DNA of 18,931 bases, from contig CAYRIF010000036.1 in the NCBI GenBank assembly GCA_964424205.1, positions 1 to 18,931 of the forward strand. Reading direction: 5' to 3'. Position 1 is the first letter of the stretch, and each line of letters begins with the position of its first letter. The notes beneath the pieces are model-generated. The model saw only the letters and a list, made by a program, of their open reading frames with translations. It made no database searches and had not been told where the DNA came from. Below, piece after piece: positions 1-6,856 of this stretch. The position numbers were made by a program, and so were the translations under genes. Origin of the DNA: CAYRIF01 sp964424205 (lineage in GTDB: Bacteria > Bacteroidota > Bacteroidia > Cytophagales > Cyclobacteriaceae).

Positions 1-8
1 TGGTGCTC

Positions 9-41
9 AGACCTCCTAGGTTTTCAAAACCTAGGAGGTCT
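9..41. repeat. Perfect 33-bp palindromic hairpin
   Basis: Bases 9-24 (AGACCTCCTAGGTTTT) are the exact reverse complement of 26-41, with a single C at the centre. The practical hairpin is about 13 bp with a TTTCAAA loop. Only three T follow on the + strand, so it is a weak intrinsic terminator at best. It may end a gene lying left of the window or be a REP-like intergenic repeat. Confidence 0.75.
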
Positions 42-57
42 TTCGTGCGTCACATCC

Positions 58-81
58 ATGGTCTGTGTCCTCACAGACCAT
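58..81. repeat. Second perfect stem-loop in the 5' repeat cluster
   Basis: ATGGTCTGTG (58-67) pairs exactly with CACAGACCAT (72-81) around a TCCT tetraloop. There is no T-run and no adjacent gene, so a terminator role is not supported. It lies 16 bases after the first palindrome. Confidence 0.7.
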
Positions 82-126
82 CATGCTAATGTTCATGCTT
101 TATTATTGCCATTACTTCTGCGCATT

Positions 127-251
127 AGACCTCTTCCGCTTGCTAGCGGATCGAGGTGACAAGCTGAATGATTGTAGTATTTTATTTGGGGGAATGTAAA
201 TTACAATGTTTTGTCATCTCGACCTTTCGGAGAGATCTACGGCATGTAGAT
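127..251. repeat. Inverted pair of REP-like elements
   Basis: The left copy at 127-161 begins AGACCTCTTCCG and ends TCGAGGTGACA. The right copy at 212-238, read on the - strand, begins AGATCTCTCCG and ends GTCGAGATGACA. The two ends of the left copy therefore match the two ends of the inverted right copy, and the middles differ. The left copy contains its own hairpin (CCGCT 136-140 with AGCGG 145-149). The right copy is followed by ATCTAC (235-240) pairing with GTAGAT (246-251). This resembles paired REP/BIME elements. No transposase is present in the window. Confidence 0.55.
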
Positions 252-305
252 TGGCTTTCCTTATTTTCTTTTACTGACTCAGGATTTCATGTGTCTAATT
301 GATAA

Positions 306-380
306 TTGAGCCAATTATTTTTGTACTCGGCTCATATTATATATATATTTGAGCCGAATAGAACTATGTAATCGGCTCAT
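306..380 (+). promoter_or_regulatory. Four-half-site operator array over the fic promoter and start
   Basis: Four copies of a nonamer alternate in orientation: TTGAGCCAA (306-314), TCGGCTCAT (327-335, inverted), TTGAGCCGA (349-357) and TCGGCTCAT (372-380, inverted). The centres are 21, 22 and 23 bases apart, about two helical turns each. The third copy overlaps the -7 promoter element and the fourth overlaps the ATG at 379. This layout is what a repressor binding site looks like. The Fic protein has a C-terminal winged-helix domain that could bind here, which is an inference. Confidence 0.6.
320..351 (+). promoter_or_regulatory. Bacteroidota-type promoter of the Fic gene
   Basis: TTTG at 320-323 serves as the -33 element, and TATATTTG at 344-351 matches the TAnnTTTG -7 consensus exactly, with 20 bases between them. 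Transcription would start near 358, leaving a leader of about 20 bases before the ATG at 379. The promoter sits inside the operator array. Confidence 0.6.
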
Positions 381-1491
381 GATTTATAATTGGCAACAGG
401 AGGATTGGACAGCATTTAAATATGACACCCAAAACATTGAAGGTATCACGTATGATTTTGTGGAGAGAATTGGGCGTATAAGTGGCTTTATGAAAGGTCT
501 TTCTAATGCAGTGCAAACTGAGACGATGATCGATATGATGGTGTCAGAGGCAATTAAAACTTCAGAGATAGAGGGAGAATATATAAGTAGAGAAGACGTG
601 ATGTCGTCGATTAGGAATAACCTAGGTCTAGTTAAAGAGATAGTGCAGGTTAAGGATAAAAGGGCGGCAGGAGTAGGTGAGTTGATGATAGATGTTAGAA
701 ATAGCTATGCAGAAGCGTTAACAAAGGAAAAATTATTTTCATGGCATAAGATGCTTATGAAAGGCAGTAGCGGAATAAAAAAGGGTGAATGGAGAAGTGG
801 GCAAGAATCTATGCAAATAGTATCAGGTGCTGCTGGCAAAGAAAAAATTCATTTTGAAGCGCCTCCCTCTGCCAACGTAGCAGATGAGATGATGCACTTT
901 ATCGAATGGTTTAATGCAACTGACTTGGGAGGAATAAAGGAGATTAAAATGCCTATGCTCCGCTCTGCTATTGCACATTTATACTTTGAGTCTATTCATC
1001 CTTTTGAAGATGGTAACGGTAGAATAGGTCGCGCTATAGCGGAAAAAGCATTATCGCAGGATATTAAAAGACCTATCCTTTTGAGTTTATCAAACACTAT
1101 CGAAGAAAATAAAAAAGATTACTACAATGCGCTAAAAATTGCGCAAAGGTCAAATGAAATTACACCTTGGATAAATTATTTCATAAAAATAATTCTTGAG
1201 GCGCAAGTTCAGGCGGAACAGCAAATTGAATTTACATTAAAGAAGGCTAGGTTTTTTGAACATTTTGATGGGCAGTTTAATAACCGCCAGCAGAAAGTAA
1301 TTCAGCGGATGCTAAAAGAAGGGTTAAAAGGTTTTGAAGGAGGAATGAATGCAAAAAAATATATTTCTATAGTAGGTATTTCAAAAGCAACAGCAACAAG
1401 GGATTTGCAAGATTTAGTAAAAAGAAACATCCTAATTCCAATGGGAGGTGGTCGTAGTACCAGTTATGAGATTAACTTAAATTTTAAGTAA
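379..1491 (+). CDS. Fic family protein (protein AMPylator) with C-terminal winged helix
   Basis: A 370-residue Fic protein. The catalytic motif HPFEDGNGR lies at residues 207-215, with His207 the expected catalytic residue. Fic proteins of this kind transfer AMP from ATP to a hydroxyl side chain of a target protein. An inhibitory helix motif of the class II type, TSEIEG (61-66), precedes the Fic core, so activity is probably autoinhibited. The N-terminus (MIYNWQQEDW) is typical of Fic proteins with the Fic_N/DUF4172-like domain. Residues about 290-366 form a winged helix-turn-helix (ISKATATRDLQDLVKRNIL), which is expected to bind DNA. A TTG ten codons upstream at 349 was not chosen because it lies in the -7 promoter element. 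There is no antitoxin neighbour, so it is not a two-gene Fic/Phd-type module. The target is unknown. Confidence 0.88.
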   Translation: MIYNWQQEDWTAFKYDTQNIEGITYDFVERIGRISGFMKGLSNAVQTETMIDMMVSEAIKTSEIEGEYISREDVMSSIRNNLGLVKEIVQVKDKRAAGVGELMIDVRNSYAEALTKEKLFSWHKMLMKGSSGIKKGEWRSGQESMQIVSGAAGKEKIHFEAPPSANVADEMMHFIEWFNATDLGGIKEIKMPMLRSAIAHLYFESIHPFEDGNGRIGRAIAEKALSQDIKRPILLSLSNTIEENKKDYYNALKIAQRSNEITPWINYFIKIILEAQVQAEQQIEFTLKKARFFEHFDGQFNNRQQKVIQRMLKEGLKGFEGGMNAKKYISIVGISKATATRDLQDLVKRNILIPMGGGRSTSYEINLNFK

Positions 1492-1582
1492 TACCCTGTA
1501 GAAACATTCCACAAGTTGCGCCACTGCACCTCATTTTCAGCGCTTTCATTTTGCTATTAAACGCGTGCAAAACAACTAATCC

Positions 1583-1645
1583 TTTGATTTTTAGACGATT
1601 AGATACTTTTTATTTTTTTGGCACACTATTTCTATAGGTAGTGTG
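1583..1645 (+). promoter_or_regulatory. Possible promoter and leader hairpin of the lipoprotein gene
   Basis: TTTG (1583-1586) and TACTTTTT (1604-1611) are 17 bases apart and match the Bacteroidota promoter except for the last base. Just downstream, CACACTA (1622-1628) pairs with TAGTGTG (1639-1645), placing a 7-bp hairpin or operator between the predicted transcription start and the start codon. Confidence 0.35.
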
Positions 1646-1664
1646 AAACAAAAATATGGAGACT

Positions 1665-2546
1665 ATGAAAAAGTTATTATTTATTTTATTGATTGGTGCA
1701 GGAACATTTTCTTGTACAAACAAAGAATTGGAAGAAAAAGTAGCAACACTTACTACAGAGAACCAAGAGTTGCTAGCAAAAGCTGAAGAAAAGGATGCTT
1801 CAGTAGCAGATTTCATGAACACGTTTGGTGGAATTGAAAAGAATTTGGCTGAGATTCGCTCAAGAGAAATGAACATTGCTATCACCAATAGCGATAAAAA
1901 GTTAAGCGATGAAGATATCAAAGCAAAAATTGCTGAAGATATTGCATCTATCAACGATTTGATGGCGCAAAATAAGGAGACCATTGCCGACCTCGATAAA
2001 AAACTAAAGTGGGCCTATAGTGGTAATTCCAAACTTAAAAAAGCCATGAAGCAGTTGAAAGAGGAAATGACGACTAAAATAGAAGAGCGTGACGTTCAAA
2101 TAGCAGCACTTAAAGAAGATTTGACAAACATGGATTTCACGGTTGCAGAATTAAATGCTAGGGTAGATACGCTTTCTATTGAAAATGCAAATCAAGTAGC
2201 AACCATCGGCGAAAAAGTAACAGAGATTAACACTGCTTTTTATACCGTTGGAACTAAAAAAGAATTGGTAGCAGAAAATGTAGTATCTAAGACAGGTGGT
2301 TTCCTCGGAATAGGGAAAACAAAAAAATTGAAAAATAATTTTAATAAAGATCTTTTTAGCAAAATTGACATTACTGAAGTGAGATCATTTCCGATCAATG
2401 CTAAAAAAGTAGAGCTAGTGACTAATCATCCTGCCGACTCCTATACATTTGAGAAGACAGATGGTAAGAATATCGAAAGCTTAGTGATTCTTGATCCTGA
2501 GAAATTTTGGAATTCTTCTAAGTACCTAGTGGTAGTAGCGGATTAA
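1665..2546 (+). CDS. Coiled-coil lipoprotein with conserved C-terminal domain
   Basis: The start MKKLLFILLIGAGTFSC gives a type II signal peptide with the lipid-bearing Cys at residue 17, so the protein is probably anchored in a membrane facing the periplasm or outside. An ATG three codons upstream (1656) is an alternative start. Residues about 20-190 are rich in Glu, Lys and Leu in heptad-like order, predicting a long coiled coil. The last 85 residues form a globular segment beginning GGFLGIGKTKKLKNNF and ending LDPEKFWNSSKYLVV. I recall similar C-terminal segments in Bacteroidota proteins annotated as Cbp1-like collagen-binding adhesins, but that name is from memory and the function is not established. 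It is a single-gene unit with a promoter candidate upstream and a terminator downstream. Confidence 0.72.
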   Translation: MKKLLFILLIGAGTFSCTNKELEEKVATLTTENQELLAKAEEKDASVADFMNTFGGIEKNLAEIRSREMNIAITNSDKKLSDEDIKAKIAEDIASINDLMAQNKETIADLDKKLKWAYSGNSKLKKAMKQLKEEMTTKIEERDVQIAALKEDLTNMDFTVAELNARVDTLSIENANQVATIGEKVTEINTAFYTVGTKKELVAENVVSKTGGFLGIGKTKKLKNNFNKDLFSKIDITEVRSFPINAKKVELVTNHPADSYTFEKTDGKNIESLVILDPEKFWNSSKYLVVVAD

Positions 2547-2564
2547 CCCAATCTCCATCCATAT

Positions 2565-2584
2565 GATTCTCATCCTTGAGAATC
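2565..2584. repeat. Small hairpin preceding the terminator
   Basis: GATTCTCA (2565-2572) pairs perfectly with TGAGAATC (2577-2584) around a TCCT loop. It sits between the lipoprotein stop codon and the terminator and may protect the 3' end of the mRNA. Confidence 0.5.
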
Positions 2585-2590
2585 GCACTT

Positions 2591-2625
2591 GAAGCCGACC
2601 TTCACCTGTCGGCTTCTTTTTTTTT
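2591..2625 (+). terminator. Intrinsic terminator of the lipoprotein gene
   Basis: GAAGCCGAC (2591-2599) pairs with GTCGGCTTC (2608-2616) over an 8-base loop and is followed by nine T (2617-2625). This is a textbook rho-independent terminator for + strand transcription. Confidence 0.88.
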
Positions 2626-2680
2626 GTTTATTTTTTAGAATTTTGATTATTCAAGAATAAAAATATAGTTGCCCTGCTTC

Positions 2681-2727
2681 GTCATTCCCGAAAATTGTGA
2701 GGCACGAGCAATTTATCAGGAATCTCT
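2681..2727. repeat. REP-like hairpin element, copy 1
   Basis: The element begins CGTCATTCCCGAAAATTG and ends CAATTTATCAGGAATCTC. The two halves are imperfect inverted repeats (2684-2697 with 2709-2723) around an 11-base loop. The same CGTCAT(T/C)CC start and (T)AATCTC end recur at 18306-18364, so this is a dispersed intergenic family. It lies between the terminator at 2591-2625 and the 3' end of the methyltransferase gene and could also end that gene's transcript. Confidence 0.55.
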
Positions 2728-2744
2728 ACCAAACATTAGATTGC

Positions 2745-3374
2745 TTATAATTTAGCGCTATAAACATGTGAAATTATCATCTCATGAAAAAAGGATTTAC
2801 TTTTGAGAGACGTCATGCCACATGCATCAAATAATTCCTCAAAATCATAAAGCTGTTTGGACTCCAAATTTGCAAAGAGTCGAAAAAATGTAAACATGAG
2901 CTTGAGTAGCATCTTTTGCCACCAAATATTTTGGTTTTTAAAATCTGTAAAAAGCCATATGCCATCTTCGCTTAGAAGCCCTCGAAGAAGTTTCATCATA
3001 TTCTCAAGCCCTGTTTTTTCAAAGACATCCAAAAAGAAATTGGTAATAATCACATCAAAAACTTGGTTAATATTCTCACCCATGTCCTGAGCGAAAACTA
3101 CTTGCTCTAGTTGAAGCTTTGTTAGTTGTTTCTTTGAAAGCGCAATCATTTTTTTGGACTTCTCAATGTATAGAATCTGGCGGCTATTTTTCTGTGCAAA
3201 TATTTCTTTAAGAATCACGCCAGAGCCGCCTCCTAAAATTAGTATGTGGGCATCGTTGGGAATATGATTTAGAAAATGAGTTTGTGCTGTTTTGATGTTT
3301 TTTCCAAAAATAATTCTTGCTAAGACATCATAAAATGGTGCGACAAAATCAAAGTTGTTGATAGTTTTTCTCAC
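2745..3374 (-). CDS. Class I SAM-dependent methyltransferase
   Basis: A 209-residue protein with a Rossmann-type methyltransferase fold. Motif I (ILILGGGSG) is at residues 44-52, an acidic residue ends strand 2 (YIEKSKKM, Glu71), and motif IV (FDVIITNFFLDVF) is at about 106-118. The N-terminal FVAPFYDVLAR resembles the opening of UbiE/MenG-type methyltransferases, but the substrate cannot be read from the sequence. The start codon is GTG at 3374, overlapping the TGA of the upstream membrane-protein gene by four bases (GTGA). The two are therefore probably translated together. No other start codon precedes motif I. Confidence 0.8.
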   Translation of the reverse strand: MRKTINNFDFVAPFYDVLARIIFGKNIKTAQTHFLNHIPNDAHILILGGGSGVILKEIFAQKNSRQILYIEKSKKMIALSKKQLTKLQLEQVVFAQDMGENINQVFDVIITNFFLDVFEKTGLENMMKLLRGLLSEDGIWLFTDFKNQNIWWQKMLLKLMFTFFRLFANLESKQLYDFEELFDACGMTSLKSKSFFHEMIISHVYSAKL

Positions 3375-4213
3375 AAGAAGAAAACCAATAATGGGTAAAG
3401 AAAAATGGCGTCGCCATAGATGCGATAACGCTCTCTTTTCATAAAGTAATCCTTTTTATAGGTAATGATCGCTAGGGTGATATTCATGGCTATAATGATA
3501 ATTTGATACATCATATCACTATTGTTGGGTGTTGTAACGAAAATATAAACCGGATATAGGGCCGACAGTAACAGCAAGCTCCAGATGATGCGTAACGTTG
3601 TCACACTCCCTGCAAATTGCACAAAGGAGGTATGCCCATCTTTTTTGTCAATGCGCTCTTCTATCATTGCAAAAAGCAGTAGGTTAATAAGGGCAAGAAT
3701 TATAAACTGAAAAAACAGGATGAGTAGGTGATTGTCAAACACACCTTGATAGATACTTAAAGGAACAAGAAAAATACCAGCGACGTAGATGATGGCGACG
3801 ATAAACTCCTTGTGTAGCGAGGGTCTAAGACCAATTAATTTTAGGATTGTAAAGTGTAGAAAGACTCCTAAGAAAAGAAGTGCACCCCAGTGAAAAGTCT
3901 TTCTAGGCAAAAACAATAGTGATATTAATCCGACAGTAGTACCTAGAATAAATAAGATAACAATCCGCTTAAAATATTTTTGATGGTATAAGTGGCGCAA
4001 TGAATGTGCCCTGTGTTTAATGGAATAGGCATCCATTAAGTGGTCGGCGGTGTAAATGAGCCATACGCACACCCCAAGTGTGAATAGGGAGGTCACAGGG
4101 ATTGTAACTTCCAAATAATTGGCAATAAAAATGGCCGTAATACAGGCACCGAGTGCTATATCAACACTTAGAATTCTTAAGTAGCGGTATGACTTAAAAA
4201 GAAAATTCACCAT
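3371..4213 (-). CDS. Polytopic membrane protein, UbiA-superfamily-like
   Basis: A 280-residue hydrophobic protein with about seven to nine membrane segments. After the second segment it carries YTADHLMDA (residues 54-62), with Asp57 and Asp61 spaced like the first aspartate motif of UbiA prenyltransferases. A second acidic loop (EERIDKKDGHTS, from residue 185) lies where the second aspartate motif would be. UbiA enzymes attach polyprenyl groups to aromatic acceptors, and both motifs here are divergent, so a transferase role is only suggested. It is coupled to the downstream methyltransferase by a four-base overlap. It begins only 58 bases after atpG with the ATPase terminator between them, so expression may depend on readthrough or on a promoter I do not recognise. 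Confidence 0.6.
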   Translation of the reverse strand: MVNFLFKSYRYLRILSVDIALGACITAIFIANYLEVTIPVTSLFTLGVCVWLIYTADHLMDAYSIKHRAHSLRHLYHQKYFKRIVILFILGTTVGLISLLFLPRKTFHWGALLFLGVFLHFTILKLIGLRPSLHKEFIVAIIYVAGIFLVPLSIYQGVFDNHLLILFFQFIILALINLLLFAMIEERIDKKDGHTSFVQFAGSVTTLRIIWSLLLLSALYPVYIFVTTPNNSDMMYQIIIIAMNITLAIITYKKDYFMKRERYRIYGDAIFLYPLLVFFL

Positions 4214-4220
4214 TAGCTAT

Positions 4221-4253
4221 AAAAAAAGCTCCTGCTCGCTTGCGGAAGCTTTT
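4221..4253 (-). terminator. Intrinsic terminator at the end of the ATP synthase operon
   Basis: Read on the - strand, AAAAGCTTCC (4253-4244) pairs with GGAGCTTTT (4232-4224), with one bulged T, around an 11-base loop. It is followed by a run of seven T (4227-4221, partly in the stem). It lies 19 bases past the atpG stop codon and just before the UbiA-like gene. Confidence 0.72.
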
Positions 4254-4271
4254 ATAAAGGTATAATTTTTA

Positions 4272-5165
4272 TCAATCACTTGCAAGTGCCTCAGCACCGC
4301 CTACGATTTCAAGAATTTCTTTGGTAATGGCAGCCTGCCTTGTTCTATTGTAAGACAATCTCAATTCTTTTAGTAAGTCACCAGCATTTTCAGTGGCTTT
4401 ATCCATGGCCGTCATTCTGGCGCCATGTTCTGAAGCATTAGATTCTAGAACTGCTTTATAAAATTGTAATTTTAATGATTTTGGAACCAACTCCTGTAGT
4501 ATCACTTCTTTAGAAGGTTCAAAGATATAATCGTTAGTAGTTTCAACGGTTACGTTTTCACTTGCTGTTTCAGATTCTAAAATCGGTAAAAACTGTTCTT
4601 TTCTTAAAATTTGGGTCGCTACATTCTTAAATTCATTGTACACCAATTCAATCGCATCGAATTCCTTATTTTCATAGGCATCCATTGCTACCTCAGCTGC
4701 CTTTCGAGCATTTGCAAAGGATAGGTCTGTAAATAATGTTTGATGCCCCTCTACCATAGAGTAGCCATTCTTTTTAAAGAATTCATAGGCTTTTTTTCCA
4801 ATAGGCAGGATGGTCACCTGACCAGCATCAAATTGTTGTTGGTATTTTTCTTTAATTAATGCAGTAGTGGCTTTAAAAACATTACTATTGAATCCTCCAC
4901 ACAAACCCCTATCAGAAGTAATGGCAATAATCAGTACTTTTTCAATAGGTCGTTCTTCAGTATAGCTACTTAATATTTCAGATTCTACACCCGAAGAAAC
5001 ATTTTGTAAAATAGCAGTCAGTTTATTAGAATAGGGTCTCATTTGCATGATGCTATCCTGCGCTCTTCTCAGTTTTGCCGCAGCAACCATTTTCATTGCT
5101 TTGGTAATTTGCTGTGTCGATATCACCGACTGTATCCTATTTTTAACTTCTTTTAAATTTGCCAT
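4272..5165 (-). CDS. atpG: ATP synthase F1 subunit gamma
   Basis: The gamma subunit is the central rotating shaft of F1, coupling proton flow through Fo to ATP synthesis. The 297-residue length is normal. The N-terminal helix (MANLKEVKNRIQSV, then TKAMKMVAAAKLRRAQ) and the C-terminal helix (ASEHGARMTAMDKATENA, then LSYNRTRQAAITKEI) are the conserved coiled-coil pair that sits inside the alpha-beta ring. An in-frame ATG four codons upstream (5177, adding MIDI) was rejected because the family starts with MANLKE. It follows atpA by 55 bases and is the last gene of the cluster. atpD and atpC are not in the window, as is usual in Bacteroidota, where they form a separate unit. Confidence 0.96.
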   Translation of the reverse strand: MANLKEVKNRIQSVISTQQITKAMKMVAAAKLRRAQDSIMQMRPYSNKLTAILQNVSSGVESEILSSYTEERPIEKVLIIAITSDRGLCGGFNSNVFKATTALIKEKYQQQFDAGQVTILPIGKKAYEFFKKNGYSMVEGHQTLFTDLSFANARKAAEVAMDAYENKEFDAIELVYNEFKNVATQILRKEQFLPILESETASENVTVETTNDYIFEPSKEVILQELVPKSLKLQFYKAVLESNASEHGARMTAMDKATENAGDLLKELRLSYNRTRQAAITKEILEIVGGAEALASD

Positions 5166-5220
5166 TATATCAATCAAAAAGTGTCAGACGATTATACATC
5201 ATCTAACCAATGTTTGAAAT

Positions 5221-6801
5221 TTAGTTTACGTACTTTGCTGCTAAGTTAGTCGCTACTTTTTCAAGTGTCGCTGTCGCATTGTCATCAAGTTTTCCTGATT
5301 TTAAGGTATCCAGCACATCTCTGTGTTGTGCATCTAGCAAATCAAGGAATTCCTTTTGGAATTCTTTTGCTCGCTTCACAGGCACATTATCAATGAATCC
5401 TTTTGTAGAAACAAAAATGATTGCTACTTGATTTTCTACCGCCTCAGGGCTGTACTGTCCTTGCTTTAATATCTCTTGATTTCTTTGTCCCCTTTCGATG
5501 GTTAGCTTAGTTGCCGCATCAAGGTCAGAACCAAACTTGGCAAACGCCTCCAATTCGCGATATTGCGCTTGGTCAAGCTTTAGCGTACCAGCCACTTTCT
5601 TCATTGACTTAATCTGCGCATTACCACCTACTCTTGATACAGAGATACCTACATTAATCGCAGGTCTAATACCAGAGTTAAACAAGTTTGTTTCTAGGAA
5701 AATCTGCCCATCAGTAATTGAAATTACGTTGGTAGGGATATAGGCGGATACATCCCCCGCTTGTGTTTCAATAATCGGCAATGCTGTTAACGAACCACCA
5801 CCTTTTACCAAATGCTTGATAGACTCAGGCAAATCATTCATGTCTTTTGCTATGGCATCATTTTCATTCACCTTCGCTGCTCTTTCAAGTAATCTTGAAT
5901 GCAAATAAAATACATCGCCAGGGTATGCCTCACGACCTGGAGGTCTTCTTAACAGTAAAGAAACTTCTCTATAAGCCACGGCTTGTTTTGATAAATCATC
6001 ATAAATTACCAAGGCAGGTCTTCCAGTATCCCTGAAAAATTCTCCAATGGCAGCACCAGTAAATGGTGCAAAGAATTGCATTGGCGCTGGATCAGCCGCA
6101 GAAGCTGATACAATGGTGGTATAAGCCATGGCACCATATCTTTCGAGCATGGCTACAATGCCAGCAACAGTAGAAGCTTTTTGTCCAATAGCAACATAAA
6201 TACAATATACAGGCTCTCCTTTATCGTAAAATTCTTTTTGGTTAATGATGGCGTCAATTGCCACCGCCGTTTTACCAGTCTGCCTATCGCCGATGATAAG
6301 TTCTCTTTGCCCTCTACCGATAGGAATCATCGCATCGATTGACATAATTCCTGTTTGAAGTGGCTCACTTACTGGTTGTCTATAGATAACACCAGGTGCT
6401 TTACGCTCAAGTGGCATTTCGTATAACTCACCTTCTATAGGGCCTTTCCCATCGATTGCTTCGCCCAATGTGTTTACCACACGCCCTACAATTCCTTCCC
6501 CTACTTGTATAGAAGCAATTTTCTTAGTTCTTTTTACAGTATCTCCTTCTCTTACTCCTTTGGAATCTCCAAAAAGCACTGCCCCAACATTATCCTCTTC
6601 GAGGTTCAGTACCATGGCTTTTAACCCATCTTCAAATTCGAGAAGCTCACCGGCTTGCGCATTGGACAGTCCATAAATACGAGCCACACCATCACCCACT
6701 TGTAATACGGTACCTACTTCTTCAAGTTCTGCTTCTGACCTAAAGTTAGATAACTGTTCTCTTAAAATTGCTGAAACCTCATCGGGTCTTACGTTTGCCA
6801 T
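5221..6801 (-). CDS. atpA: ATP synthase F1 subunit alpha
   Basis: The alpha subunit carries the non-catalytic nucleotide sites of F1. The Walker A motif GDRQTGKT is at residues 171-178, a Walker B-like ALVIYDDL follows, and SVSRVGG contains the arginine that completes the catalytic site in beta. At 526 residues the length is standard and the reading frame is intact. The extreme N-terminus (MANVRPDEVSAILREQL) is the part that docks onto the N-terminal domain of the delta subunit. This matters here because the upstream atpH frame is interrupted in exactly that domain. It is 55 bases downstream of atpH. Confidence 0.97.
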   Translation of the reverse strand: MANVRPDEVSAILREQLSNFRSEAELEEVGTVLQVGDGVARIYGLSNAQAGELLEFEDGLKAMVLNLEEDNVGAVLFGDSKGVREGDTVKRTKKIASIQVGEGIVGRVVNTLGEAIDGKGPIEGELYEMPLERKAPGVIYRQPVSEPLQTGIMSIDAMIPIGRGQRELIIGDRQTGKTAVAIDAIINQKEFYDKGEPVYCIYVAIGQKASTVAGIVAMLERYGAMAYTTIVSASAADPAPMQFFAPFTGAAIGEFFRDTGRPALVIYDDLSKQAVAYREVSLLLRRPPGREAYPGDVFYLHSRLLERAAKVNENDAIAKDMNDLPESIKHLVKGGGSLTALPIIETQAGDVSAYIPTNVISITDGQIFLETNLFNSGIRPAINVGISVSRVGGNAQIKSMKKVAGTLKLDQAQYRELEAFAKFGSDLDAATKLTIERGQRNQEILKQGQYSPEAVENQVAIIFVSTKGFIDNVPVKRAKEFQKEFLDLLDAQHRDVLDTLKSGKLDDNATATLEKVATNLAAKYVN

Positions 6802-6856
6802 TTGTATAAATCTTAGTTATTAATATATTTTATTGTCCTCTATAAACCAACCTTTG

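Larger units (their letters stand above)
1..305. other. Gene-free region made largely of hairpin repeats
   Basis: I see no credible coding sequence, tRNA or rRNA here. The stretch holds the palindromes at 9-41 and 58-81 and the inverted REP-like pair at 127-251. Bases 252-305 are AT-rich with no recognisable element. The regulatory region of the Fic gene begins at about 306. Confidence 0.6.

Noticed and set aside
1..250. CRISPR array, tRNA or small structured RNA in the left repeat cluster
   Set aside because: There are no direct repeats with regular spacers, no tRNA arm pattern or T-loop sequence, and the hairpins differ from one another.
349..378. TTG at 349 as the start of the Fic protein, adding ten residues
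   Set aside because: The TTG lies inside the TATATTTG promoter element and an operator half-site, so it would be upstream of the transcript start. The ATG at 379 gives the family's usual MIYNWQ opening.
1492..1582. Terminator for the Fic gene
   Set aside because: Only a 6-bp pairing (TTTTGC 1549-1554 with GCAAAA 1567-1572) was seen, with no T-run. No convincing terminator is present.
1610..1984. Open frame of 124 codons on the - strand
   Set aside because: It lies opposite the lipoprotein gene, and its hydrophobic, Ser/Phe-rich translation is what the complement of Glu/Lys-rich coding sequence gives.
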